DNA of 64,000 nucleotides from Acidobacteriota bacterium (GTDB taxonomy: Bacteria > Acidobacteriota > Thermoanaerobaculia > Gp7-AA8). The notes beneath the pieces are model-generated. The model ran no database searches. It was not told the origin of the DNA and saw nothing but the letters and a program-made list of their open reading frames with translations. The stretch spans positions 248,001 to 312,000 of the forward strand of contig QHVT01000008.1 of the NCBI GenBank assembly GCA_003223645.1. The letters are read 5' to 3'. The position numbers and the translations under genes are program-made. This document shows positions 1 to 8,378 of the stretch, in pieces; within the stretch, counting starts at the first letter, position 1, and each line of letters opens with the position of its first letter.

Positions 1-2
1 TC

Positions 3-836
3 ACCGTGGGCAGCATTTCGACATTATGGAAAATACTGGACGCCGGCGAATTCGCCGAGGCGCCTATGTTTTTCTCATTCATTATGTGGCGGAATGCATT
101 GACCGCCTGTGTCATTGCGGCGAGCAGTTTCGCGGCCGGATTCGCGCGCGTGATGTTCGAGGCACGGGCGGGAGCGGCGCGAGCGAGAGAACAGCTCTTT
201 CACGCCGAGGCAAGGGAGCTGGAGGCGCGGTTCCACCCGCATTTTCTCTTCAATGCCCTCGGCTCGATTGCGGCGCTGATTCGCAGCGACGCGGCGGCGG
301 CGGCGACCATGTGCCGCCGTCTGGCCGGCCTCGTCTCGAAGACGATCGCCTGCGCCGGAGCGGACCGCTGGCGGCTCGAGGAAGAGCTCGACCTCGTGTC
401 CGACTACCTCTCGGTGCAGACCACGCGGTTCGGAGACCGGCTGCGGATCGTCAGCTGGAGCATCCACGGCGCGGCACGGCAGGAGGCGATTCCGCGGCTG
501 ATCCTCCAGCCGCTGATTGAAAACATTTTCAAACATGCCGTCGCCGTGACGAACCATTCCATAGACGCCGGCGTAAGTGTCCGCAGGCGCCGCCAGCGTC
601 TCGATATTCGTGTTTGGAACTCGACGAACGGCGTGAGTCCGCGATTGTCCCATGGACGCGGGTTGGCGTTCGTGTCGCGACGCGTCCGCGATGCCGGCGG
701 CGAAATTACAATCGCCTTCGACAATGGACAATTCAATGTCCACTGTTCGATTCCGGTCATTCGTCCCACAATCGAACAGACTGCCCACACTACAATCCCG
801 ATTCAGTCCGACTCACCACGTCCACAGTCCGTTTAG
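3..836 (+). CDS. LytS/YehU-type sensor histidine kinase, 5' truncated by window
   Basis: Sensor kinase of the His_kinase (LytS/YehU) family, which autophosphorylates and passes phosphate to a response regulator at the membrane. Counting from the GTG at 6, a hydrophobic stretch at residues 20-48 is the last membrane segment, then the phospho-acceptor motif HPHFLFNAL with His near 77, the ATP-binding N-box LIENIFKHA near 170 and a glycine box GRGLAFV near 217. The frame is open to the window edge, and LytS proteins usually carry several membrane helices, so the true start lies upstream. The C-terminal 30 residues are Ser/Thr/Pro-rich and unusual for the family. An AraC regulator follows at once, but no LytTR regulator is visible. 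Confidence 0.85.
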   Translation, partial: TVGSISTLWKILDAGEFAEAPMFFSFIMWRNALTACVIAASSFAAGFARVMFEARAGAARAREQLFHAEARELEARFHPHFLFNALGSIAALIRSDAAAAATMCRRLAGLVSKTIACAGADRWRLEEELDLVSDYLSVQTTRFGDRLRIVSWSIHGAARQEAIPRLILQPLIENIFKHAVAVTNHSIDAGVSVRRRRQRLDIRVWNSTNGVSPRLSHGRGLAFVSRRVRDAGGEITIAFDNGQFNVHCSIPVIRPTIEQTAHTTIPIQSDSPRPQSV

Positions 837-885
837 CCACAATTCACATCCACTGACGATTGTGTCCGCGCACAATGCGCGCGTC

Positions 886-1749
886 ATGAGCTCGCTCCTC
901 TACGAAAGCGACGACGTCGTCATCGAGTCCACCCACAGTGACGCCGGCGGACATCTGTCCGCTTCGCAGACGCTGCTGGCACACGCCTTCGTCTTTTCGC
1001 GCACGATTTCCAAGCTCGAAGATGGAGAAGGCCGCTCCATTACCGCCAACCCGGCCGCGGTCCTGATGCTCAATCAGAACCAGCGTTACACCACGCGACC
1101 GACCGGCGAGGTCGACTCGTCGGTCCGCTATCTGGTCAGCGACACCGTTTTGTTACAGCTCCTTACGCCGTTCGAGAAAAATGTGTCCCTTTACAGACCG
1201 TTTCGATTTCTCGAGGCCGCGCCGCCCGCGGCGACGCTGATCGAAGAGCGCGTGCTGGCCGAGGGGTTGGCGTCGGGCGATCAGCTCGACGTCGAGGAGG
1301 CGGTGTTTCGGATCCTGGCGTCGGTGATTCGCGCCGCTTATGGACAGAAGCGCGGCCGCATGTCGACGCGGCGCGAGATCGACGGCGTCGAGGCCGTACG
1401 CGAATGGATTGCGCGCAATCCCGAAGCAAATCCCTCGCTCCCGGATTTGAGCTCCATCGCCGGCCTGACGCCGATGAAACTCTGCCGCGCGTTCCGCCAG
1501 CGCACGGGGCTGACGCTGACACGGTTTCGTCACGTACTGCGCGGCTGCCTCGCGCTGGACCTGATGACGAGCGGCGCGAAAGACCTGCTGGAGATCTCGT
1601 TGTCGCTCGGATATTCGAGCCACAGTCACTTCACATACGTGTTTCGCCGGATTTTCGGTGAGGCGCCCTCGGCTGTACGTCGCCGCCTGACCGCGCCCAT
1701 CGAGGCCGCGACCGCCGCCGCCCGGTCAGCAGCACACGCGAGCCGGTAG
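886..1749 (+). CDS. AraC-family transcriptional regulator
   Basis: DNA-binding regulator of 287 residues. The C-terminal third carries the two helix-turn-helix units of the AraC/XylS family: first LPDLSSIAGLTPMKLCRAF, then LLEISLSLGYSSHSHFTYVF, ending with the typical GEAPSAVRR. The N-terminal effector domain is not one I recognise. The frame is open back to 652, but the ATG at 886 is chosen because earlier codons overlap the kinase and give a low-complexity Ser/His-rich leader. Spacing from the kinase is about 50 bp, so co-expression is possible. It may control the large TonB receptor downstream; that is inferred from position only. Confidence 0.85.
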   Translation: MSSLLYESDDVVIESTHSDAGGHLSASQTLLAHAFVFSRTISKLEDGEGRSITANPAAVLMLNQNQRYTTRPTGEVDSSVRYLVSDTVLLQLLTPFEKNVSLYRPFRFLEAAPPAATLIEERVLAEGLASGDQLDVEEAVFRILASVIRAAYGQKRGRMSTRREIDGVEAVREWIARNPEANPSLPDLSSIAGLTPMKLCRAFRQRTGLTLTRFRHVLRGCLALDLMTSGAKDLLEISLSLGYSSHSHFTYVFRRIFGEAPSAVRRRLTAPIEAATAAARSAAHASR

Positions 1750-2119
1750 GTTCGTGTGCCGCGTACGGCGACGGCCGACAGCCATCACAGTTCATATTGA
1801 CGATGGAATTCGCGTTTGGTTATCACGAAATTCGCGCACTATCAGGATATTGCGGACAGTGTGCTGTCACGCTATTGCACCACGCTTCAATATCCCGCCC
1901 GCCTTTGTCCGACGCATTGAAAGCGCCGCGCGCGCTCAATCGCGCAACTCACACGAATTCCTACGCTTATACAAACAAACCGCATGGTGAATGCCGTGCA
2001 CGGGACAGTGGCAGTCGCTGCATTACGAGCGAAAATTCAGCCATTACGGAGGTGCAACAGTTCTCATAACGACATGTCAACACGTCTCAGGCCTTGATTC
2101 AACACTGAAAGGAGCAAAG
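1750..2119 (+). promoter_or_regulatory. Regulatory region upstream of the TonB receptor (no gene)
   Basis: This 370-bp stretch is clearly richer in A+T than its neighbours and has no convincing gene. TTGACG at 1797-1802 followed after 17 bp by TTATCA at 1820-1825 is a possible weak sigma-70 promoter. A ribosome-binding site, GGAG at 2111-2114, lies five bases before the receptor ATG. The motif GAATTCG/AAATTCG recurs several times and might be an operator. The promoter call is tentative. Confidence 0.35.
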
Positions 2120-5100
2120 ATGAAATCAAGACCCAGAATCCTCAGGGATGCTGGCCGGCTGCTGAGCATGATGCTCATCCTCCTGTTCATTACAGGAACG
2201 GCGGTCGCCCAGATCTCGACCGGATCGATCGCCGGTAAAGTCCTCGACCCGGACGGCAACCCGCAGGTGGGCGCCACAGTCACGCTCACCGGCGCCGGCG
2301 CGCCTAAGGTCGTCGTAACGGAAGCCGACGGAACGTTCCGCTATCCGAGCCTCCCGCCCGGCCAGTACAACCTCAAGGCCGAGCTCGAAGGAATCGGGAT
2401 TGCGACGACTCCGCTCGACGTCAATATCGGCCGTAATTCGAGCGTCACGATGAAGCTCGCGCCGACCCTGCAGCAGACCATTACGGTCACTGCGGAGACG
2501 CCGCTGCTCGACGTTCGGAAGACCGGCACGGGCGCAACGGTGACGAAGGTCGAGTTGGAGAGTATTCCGACCGCGCGCGATCCGTGGGTCATCCTGCAGC
2601 AGGTTCCCGGCGTTCTGACCGACCGCATCAACGTCGGCGGCAACGAATCCGGACAGCAGTCCTCGTTCGTCGGCAAGGGTGCGGGTGGCGACCAGGCGAC
2701 GTTCAACGTCGACGGCGTCAACATCACCGACATGTCGGCGCTCGGCTCGTCCCCGGCCTATTACGACTTCGATTCGTTCGAGGAAGTGCAAGTCGCCACG
2801 GGCGGCTCCGATCCGCGCATTCAAACCGCGGGCGTGCAGCTGAACATGGTGTACAAGCGCGGCACGAACGATTTTCGTGGTTCGGGCCGTTATTTCATGA
2901 CGCAGGGACGCGAGTCGACGGTCAGTGAGGAAGCGAAGCCGTATCTCAACTTCTTCAATGCCATCGACAGCGTCGACGACTACGGCCTCGAGCTCGGTGG
3001 CCCGGTCATCAAGGATCGTCTCTGGCTATGGGGCGCTTATGGCCACAACCAGATCGATCTCTTCGTTGCCCAGCCGACGACCAACAATCTCCCGCTTGGC
3101 GCCAACGATCCCAACGTCGGCATCCGTTTCACGGACAAGACCAAGCTCGAGACGCTCAACGGCAAGCTGAATGCTCAGATCACCACCAACAACAGCGCCG
3201 TCCTTCTGTATACGGACAGCGGCAAGACGAAGTTCGGCCGCAATGCGAGCCCGACCCGTCCTCCCGCCACGACGTACAACCAGGAGAATTACGGACCCAA
3301 GGGCAATTACAAGGTCGAAGACACGCACATTTTCTCGTCGAACTTCTACCTGACGGGCATGTTCTCGAAGACCAACGGCGGTTTCCAGCTCGTTCCCAAC
3401 AGCGGGCAGAACTGCACGACCTTCGAGTGCATCAACGGCTCCAGCACTCAGAACGCCTATCAGGACGCGGCAACCGCGGTGTGGGCCCGCTCGTTCGCGT
3501 ATGCGTTCATCAAACGTCCGCAGAGTCAGTATCGTGCCGACGGTTCCGCGTTCTTTGGAACGGGATCGCTCAATCACGAGCTGAAATTCGGCGCCGGCTT
3601 CCGTGAAGTCCAGCAGGAGACCCAGAGCAGCTGGGCCCACGATCAGTACTACATCGACTTCACGAACCTCGGCGCTCCGGACTGCTGCGGCGTGTATTTC
3701 CTGCGCCCCGGCAACAGCCACATCAAGGGCGACTACACCGATCTCTACGTCGGCGACACTCTGCTGCTCGGCAATCTCACGATCCAGGGCGGCCTCCGCT
3801 GGGATCAACAGAAAGGCCACTCCGGTCCCGCGAGCACCGTTGCCAACCCCGACGTTCCCAACCTCCTCCCGGCCGTTTCGCTCAATGTTCCGGACGAGAT
3901 CAAGTGGACCAGCATTTCCCCGCGTCTCGGATTCACCTACACGCTGGGCTCCACGCGCCGCACGGTTCTGCGCGGCGGCTACAACCGCTACGTCGACCAG
4001 CTCGGCACCGGCACCATGGGCGCGGCCAATCCGCTGAACGGCTATCAGTATCTCTACTACTACAACATCACCGACTCGAATCACGACCGGCACATCACCG
4101 GCGCCGAGCTCGCCGCGTCGCTCCTGAACGGCGCGTACTTCTACGGCAGCTACCACCTGGATCCGAACGATCCGCTGCATACCAAGCAGCTCACCCGCTT
4201 CGACAACGACATGAATCCGCCGCACACCGACGAATTCGTGCTCGGATTCGAGCATGAGCTGATGTCCGACTTCACGGTCGGCGCGAACTTCACGCATCGC
4301 AGCCTCAATGATTTCGTGGGAACGCGCTTCGAGAAGACCCAGGGACATGAAGACTGGTATTCGTCCGCGGATTACACGCTGCTCGGCAACACCACCGGCC
4401 ATCTGCCGCCGTGCCCCGTCAATCCGACGACCGGCAAGGTGCCGCGTCCTGACGGCTGCACGGGCGCCGCGTTCAGCGTCCCCGTGTACGTCCTCAAGGC
4501 CGGCATCTCCACGCCGACGTTCGGCGTCATCACCAACCTTCCCGATTACTCGCAGAAGTACGAAGGTGTCGAGCTGACGGCAACGAAGCGTATGTCGCAC
4601 CACTGGATGTTGCGCGGCAACGTCTCGTGGAACGACTGGACGCAGCAGGTCGGCCCCGACGCCATCACCGATCCGACGAACCTTCGCACGACCATCGGCT
4701 GCAACAACTGCGACGGCTCCACCGTCGTTCAGGGTTCCGGCACCGGCTCCGGCTCGAAGGGCGGCGTCTACATCAACTCGACCTGGTCGTACAACCTCAC
4801 CGGCGTCGTGCAGCTCCCGTGGCAGTTCAGCCTCGGCGCGAGCGCGATCGGCCGCGAGGGCTATCCGGTTCCGTACGTCTCCCGCGTCTTCACGGGAGCG
4901 AATACGATCGGCGGCGAAGGCTACAAGCAGGTGCTCGTCGCCGGTGTCGACGACTTCCGCCTGCCGGACGTCTTCAACCTCGACCTTCGCCTGGCGAAGG
5001 ATTTCCGTTTCAACCAGGTTGGTCTCACCCTGTCTGTCGACGCGTTCAACATCACGGACCAGCGCACCGTTCTGCAGCGCACCACGCGAGTCAACGATCG

Positions 5101-5188
5101 CCTGGCGCGTTCCTACACGGCCGCGAACCGTGTCGTCGAAGCGCAGGCCCCACGCGTGTTCCGCCTCGGCGCACGCCTCACGTTCTAA
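2120..5188 (+). CDS. TonB-dependent outer-membrane receptor with CarboxypepD_reg-like domain
   Basis: Outer-membrane active transporter of 1022 residues; the substrate is unknown. A signal peptide ends near residue 30 (GTAVAQ). It is followed by a carboxypeptidase-regulatory-like beta-sandwich at about 33-115 (GSIAGKVLDPDGNPQVGA), a plug with FNVDGVNITDM near 200, and a long beta-barrel ending in the terminal Phe (RLGARLTF) typical of outer-membrane proteins. Architecture and length match Oar-like receptors common in Acidobacteriota and Myxococcota. The ATG at 2120 is chosen over the upstream ATG-like codon at 1991 because it has GGAG at 2111-2114 and directly opens a signal peptide. It is preceded by an AT-rich regulatory region and followed by a strong hairpin. 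Confidence 0.92.
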   Translation: MKSRPRILRDAGRLLSMMLILLFITGTAVAQISTGSIAGKVLDPDGNPQVGATVTLTGAGAPKVVVTEADGTFRYPSLPPGQYNLKAELEGIGIATTPLDVNIGRNSSVTMKLAPTLQQTITVTAETPLLDVRKTGTGATVTKVELESIPTARDPWVILQQVPGVLTDRINVGGNESGQQSSFVGKGAGGDQATFNVDGVNITDMSALGSSPAYYDFDSFEEVQVATGGSDPRIQTAGVQLNMVYKRGTNDFRGSGRYFMTQGRESTVSEEAKPYLNFFNAIDSVDDYGLELGGPVIKDRLWLWGAYGHNQIDLFVAQPTTNNLPLGANDPNVGIRFTDKTKLETLNGKLNAQITTNNSAVLLYTDSGKTKFGRNASPTRPPATTYNQENYGPKGNYKVEDTHIFSSNFYLTGMFSKTNGGFQLVPNSGQNCTTFECINGSSTQNAYQDAATAVWARSFAYAFIKRPQSQYRADGSAFFGTGSLNHELKFGAGFREVQQETQSSWAHDQYYIDFTNLGAPDCCGVYFLRPGNSHIKGDYTDLYVGDTLLLGNLTIQGGLRWDQQKGHSGPASTVANPDVPNLLPAVSLNVPDEIKWTSISPRLGFTYTLGSTRRTVLRGGYNRYVDQLGTGTMGAANPLNGYQYLYYYNITDSNHDRHITGAELAASLLNGAYFYGSYHLDPNDPLHTKQLTRFDNDMNPPHTDEFVLGFEHELMSDFTVGANFTHRSLNDFVGTRFEKTQGHEDWYSSADYTLLGNTTGHLPPCPVNPTTGKVPRPDGCTGAAFSVPVYVLKAGISTPTFGVITNLPDYSQKYEGVELTATKRMSHHWMLRGNVSWNDWTQQVGPDAITDPTNLRTTIGCNNCDGSTVVQGSGTGSGSKGGVYINSTWSYNLTGVVQLPWQFSLGASAIGREGYPVPYVSRVFTGANTIGGEGYKQVLVAGVDDFRLPDVFNLDLRLAKDFRFNQVGLTLSVDAFNITDQRTVLQRTTRVNDRLARSYTAANRVVEAQAPRVFRLGARLTF

Positions 5189-5198
5189 CCCTCCGGGA

Positions 5199-5226
5199 TG
5201 CGCGGGCGACGCAAGTCGCCCGCGCA
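5199..5226 (+). terminator. Hairpin terminator after the TonB receptor
   Basis: A perfect 12-bp stem (tgcgcgggcgac / gtcgcccgcgca) closes on a GCAA loop 11 bp after the receptor stop and is followed by a pyrimidine-rich tgtttctctctc rather than a clean T run. It is probably an intrinsic or mRNA-stabilising hairpin. Confidence 0.6.
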
Positions 5227-5306
5227 TGTTTCTCTCTCCGAGGGTTGCACCACTTTCTTCGCTGCTGCTGTGGAGACAGCGCTTCGTCGCGATAGCATCC
5301 GTTGCG

Positions 5307-5702
5307 ATGCGATTCCGCGATGCCGTCGCCGCAGAATTCGAGCGCAGACGAGCGCGCAACGCGCGTTACTCCATGCGCCGCTTCGCGCGCACCCTCGGCG
5401 TTCACCACAGCACCGTCTCGCGCATGATGCGCGGCTCGCGGCGCATGCCGTCGCGCACCATCGCCGGGATCGCGCGCCGGCTCGGAATGTCGCGTGCGCA
5501 GATCGACGAGTTCGTGATTCGCGAGGACGAGGCGGCCGTGCTTCAGGCGATCGCGCGTCCGTCCTTTCGTCCCGACTGCCGCTGGCTCGCGACCATCACC
5601 GGCATTTCCGTCGATCGCGTCAACATCGTCCTTCACACGCTGCTTCGCGCCGGCGCGCTGCGCATGCGCGCAATCCATCAGTGGGAGCTGACAAACGAAT
5701 GA
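5307..5702 (+). CDS. HTH transcriptional regulator (small, two HTH units)
   Basis: A 131-residue basic protein. Residues 22-65 (RFARTLGVHHSTVSRMMRGSRRMPSRTIAGIARRLGM) form an XRE-like helix-turn-helix. The C-terminal half (WLATITGISVDRVNIVLHTLLRAGAL) resembles the winged-helix part of TIGR02147/DUF4423-type regulators. It is shorter than that family's usual 250-plus residues. The ATG at 5307 is chosen because the frame upstream runs through the receptor and its hairpin. The stop overlaps the next start as ATGA, so it is translationally coupled to the VOC protein and may regulate it. Confidence 0.7.
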   Translation: MRFRDAVAAEFERRRARNARYSMRRFARTLGVHHSTVSRMMRGSRRMPSRTIAGIARRLGMSRAQIDEFVIREDEAAVLQAIARPSFRPDCRWLATITGISVDRVNIVLHTLLRAGALRMRAIHQWELTNE

Positions 5703-6064
5703 GCAATCCCGTCGTGCAATGGCAAATCGTCACGCCCGATCCCGAATCGGCCGCGACGTTCTACAAGAGTCTCTTCGGCTGGAAGATCACCGCGAACAAC
5801 GCCCTCGGCTATCGCGAAATCGAGACCGGCGGAACGAACGGCGGCATCTGGCCCGCGCCGCCCGACGCGCACAGCTTCGTGCAGCTGTTCATCGCGGTCG
5901 AAGACGTCGCGCGCTGCGTCGACGACGCGACGAAGCTCGGCGCAAAGGTCATTGTGCCGGTAACGTCGCTACCCGACGGCGACACGATGGCGATTCTTCA
6001 TGACCCGAACGGAATGAGCTTCGGCGTCATGCAGCGGAACGCCGGCGTCCCGCCGGCTGGCTAG
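5699..6064 (+). CDS. VOC-family (glyoxalase/bleomycin-resistance-like) protein
   Basis: A 121-residue single-domain vicinal-oxygen-chelate protein. The start VVQWQIVTPDPESAATFYKSLFGW is the classic beta-alpha-beta opening, and the end GDTMAILHDPNGMSFGVMQ is the typical metal-site strand. Members include dioxygenases, isomerases and many uncharacterised CDGSH-adjacent proteins, so the reaction cannot be assigned. It starts inside the stop of the preceding regulator (ATGA overlap), implying one transcript. A 21-bp tandem repeat region follows. Confidence 0.85.
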   Translation: MSNPVVQWQIVTPDPESAATFYKSLFGWKITANNALGYREIETGGTNGGIWPAPPDAHSFVQLFIAVEDVARCVDDATKLGAKVIVPVTSLPDGDTMAILHDPNGMSFGVMQRNAGVPPAG

Positions 6065-6120
6065 GAGCCTGCACGGCAGTAAAGCAGTAATACGGCGTAA
6101 GTCGCACGTTCCGAATCGGC

Positions 6121-6614
6121 AGTTTGCGCGCGCGGATCGCCGGTTCGCGCGTGCGGATCGTCATTTCGCGCGTGCGGATCGGCCAGTTGCAAATGAAAAC
6201 AGGCCCGTCGCAAATGAAAACAGGCCAGTTGCAAACGAAAACAGGCCAGTTGCAAACGAAAACAGGCCCGTCGCAAACGAAAACAGGTCGGTTGCAAATG
6301 AAAACAGGCCGGTTGCAAATGAAAACGGGCCGGTTGCAAATGAAAACAGGCCCGTTGCAAACGAAAACAGGCCGGTTGCAAATGAAAACAGGCCGGTTGC
6401 AAACGAAAACAGGCCCGTTGCAAATGAAAACAGGCCGGTTGCAAACGAAAACAGGCCGGTTGCAAACGAAAACAGGCCCGTCGCAAACGAAAACAGGCCC
6501 GTCGCAAACGAAAACAGGCCCGTCGCAAACGAAAACAGGCCCGTTGCAAATGAAAACAGGCCGGTTGCAAATCATTTCGCGCGTGCGGATTCGCCATTCC
6601 GCGCGTGCGGATCG
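6121..6614. repeat. 21-bp tandem repeat array with flanking second-type 21-bp repeats
   Basis: The core runs from 6181 to 6573: 18 complete 21-bp units plus a partial one, consensus near caaatgaaaacaggccggttg, varying mostly at A/C in aaatg/aaacg and in the ccggt/ccagt/cccgt/cccgtc part. On the left, three copies of a different 21-bp unit (ttcgcgcgtgcggatcg) end at 6139, 6160 and 6181 in the same 21-bp phase. Two more lie on the right at about 6575-6614. All frames without stops encode 7-residue repeats, so long ORFs here are by-products. The array fills the gap between the VOC gene and tRNA-Gly. Confidence 0.95.
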
Positions 6615-6731
6615 CCAGTTTCCGGCATATGGGCTGAAGCCGTGGGCGTGATTTAGGAGTTTGCGCACGTGCGCACCGGGGGTGCGACGCTGTGTGCTGT
6701 GGCGCGGCGGCCGCTTCACAACGCCGGGATG

Positions 6732-6756
6732 AAAAAAGGCCGCGAACGCGGCCTTT
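6732..6756 (-). terminator. Rho-independent terminator of tRNA-Gly
   Basis: A perfect 10-bp stem aaaggccgcg / cgcggccttt with an AA loop lies just beyond the tRNA 3' end. Read on the minus strand it is followed by a T run (the A run at 6732-6737). Confidence 0.85.
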
Positions 6757-6769
6757 GGATTCAGCTATT

Positions 6770-6845
<76 letters not shown>

Positions 6846-6928
6846 TGATCGGACGGCGAACTGTACGCAGGGCGCCAGTTGCTGTCAAGCAACGTGCGCT
6901 AACGGGTTGCGCCTGCGGGCTATTCCGT

Positions 6929-8272
6929 TTACGGCCGCTCGACGCGGATGCCGTAGGCGTGCAGTTTCCGGTACAGATTGCTGCGCTCGACTCGCAGCGC
7001 GTCGGCCGCGCGGCTCACGTTTCCGCCGTATTCGCGCAGGCGCGCGAGGATGTATTGCTTCTCGAATTCGTCGCGCGCTTCCTTTAATGTCAGATTCATC
7101 GCGATCTGCGCGGGCTCGTCCGCGCGTGCGCCGAGCTGGATGTCTTCCGGCTCGACGGTGTCGCCCTGCAGCAAAATCGCGAGGCGTTCCGCGACGTTGC
7201 GCAGCTCGCGGACGTTGCCGGGCCAGTGATAGGTCTTTAGCTTCGCCGCGGCGGCGGCGGCGAGTCTCTTCTTCGGCTGTCCTGTCTCCGCGGCGAAGCG
7301 GCGGAGGAAGTATTCGGCGAGCAGCACGACGTCGTTGCCGCGCGCGCGCAGCGGCGGGACTTCGATCGGGATGACGTTCAGTCGATAGTAGAGATCGGAG
7401 CGGAAGGTGTTGTTCGCGATCTCGCTGCCGAGGTCTTTGTTGGTGGCGGCGAGGACCCGCACGTCGACTCTGATCGTCTGCTGTCCGCCGACGCGCTGGA
7501 ACGTCTGCTCCTGCAGCACGCGCAGCACTTTCGCCTGCGTCTTCAGACTCATGTCGCCGACTTCATCGAGGAACAGCGTGCCGCCGTCCGCGAGCTCGAA
7601 CTTTCCCTTGCGGTCGTCGATCGCGCCGGTGAACGCGCCTTTTCGATGTCCGAACAATTCCGACTCGATCAGCTCCTCGGGGATCGCCGCGCAGTTGACG
7701 TCGACGAACGACTGCTCCGCGCGCGGCGACAAGCGATGCAGCGTGCGCGCGACGATTTCTTTTCCGCTGCCGTTCTCGCCGGTGATGAGCACGCGGCTGT
7801 GCGACGCGGCGGCGCTGCGGATCTGTTGCTCGAGATGCTTCATCGGCTCGCTCTCGCCGACGAGAATTTCCTCGAGCGCGAGACGGCGCAGATCGCGCAC
7901 CTGCTCGCGCAGTCTGCGATCGCTGATCGCGTGATTGACGGTGAGCAGCACGCGCTCCAGCGAGAGCGGCTTTTCGAGAAAGTCGTAGGCGCCGAGTCGC
8001 GTCGCGCGGACGGCGGAGTCGACGCTGCCGTGGCCGGAGATCACGATCACCGGCGTCCCGCCCGCGCCGCGCAAACGCTCGAGCACCGCGAGGCCGTCGA
8101 TGCCGGGGAGCCAGAGGTCGAGCAGCACGAGATCGAATTCTTCGCGCGCGAAGAGCGCGATCCCTTCTTCGCCCGACTCGCAGGCGCTGGTCTTGTGACC
8201 CTCGTCCTCGAGGATCGTGCCCAGCGTCTTCCGGATCGCCGGTTCGTCGTCGATGATGAGGATGCGCGGCAT
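6929..8272 (-). CDS. ntrX: NtrX-like sigma-54-dependent response regulator
   Basis: A 447-residue NtrC-class activator. The receiver domain is at 1-120 with phospho-acceptor Asp in LVLLDLWLPG. The AAA+ sigma-54-interaction domain is at about 140-370, with Walker A GENGSGKE, the sigma-54 contact GAFTGA and Walker B LFLDEVGDM. A Fis-type HTH sits at the end (GGNVSRAADALRVERSNLYRKL). It partners the NtrY-like kinase encoded immediately upstream on the same strand. The pair typically controls nitrogen or redox/envelope responses. A sigma-54 promoter occurs in this window before the pilin gene, but nothing shows this regulator acts there. A mirrored tandem-repeat hairpin separates it from ntrY. 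Confidence 0.92.
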   Translation of the reverse strand: MPRILIIDDEPAIRKTLGTILEDEGHKTSACESGEEGIALFAREEFDLVLLDLWLPGIDGLAVLERLRGAGGTPVIVISGHGSVDSAVRATRLGAYDFLEKPLSLERVLLTVNHAISDRRLREQVRDLRRLALEEILVGESEPMKHLEQQIRSAAASHSRVLITGENGSGKEIVARTLHRLSPRAEQSFVDVNCAAIPEELIESELFGHRKGAFTGAIDDRKGKFELADGGTLFLDEVGDMSLKTQAKVLRVLQEQTFQRVGGQQTIRVDVRVLAATNKDLGSEIANNTFRSDLYYRLNVIPIEVPPLRARGNDVVLLAEYFLRRFAAETGQPKKRLAAAAAAKLKTYHWPGNVRELRNVAERLAILLQGDTVEPEDIQLGARADEPAQIAMNLTLKEARDEFEKQYILARLREYGGNVSRAADALRVERSNLYRKLHAYGIRVERP

Positions 8273-8274
8273 TA

Positions 8275-8375
8275 GAGGCTCACGGGCTCATAGGCGCATG
8301 GGCGCATAGGCTCATAGGCGCATAGACCTAGAGGACGGTCCTCTATGAGCCTATGAGCCTGTGCGCCCATGAGCC
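8275..8375. repeat. Mirrored 8-bp tandem-repeat hairpin (GGCTCATA/GGCGCATA family)
   Basis: The left arm has five tandem 8-mers of the type ggctcata/ggcgcata. The right arm carries their reverse complement (tatgagcc, tgcgccca), with a central cctagaggacggtcctc palindrome. It fills the ntrY-ntrX junction. The same family recurs at 41186-41308 and 47418-47500. Confidence 0.9.
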
Positions 8376-8378
8376 TCC

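Noticed and set aside
2077-2119. Start of the TonB receptor at 1991
   Set aside because: It adds 43 residues before a normal signal peptide; the GGAG site points to the ATG at 2120.
3026-5359. 777-codon open frame opposite the TonB receptor
   Set aside because: A high-GC shadow: Arg/Val/Asp-rich with no domain, fully antisense to a clear receptor gene.
6027-6719. Long ORFs on both strands through the 21-bp array (7-residue repeat proteins)
   Set aside because: The 21-bp unit lacks stops in several frames, so the ORFs are automatic; no ribosome-binding site or non-repetitive domain supports them.
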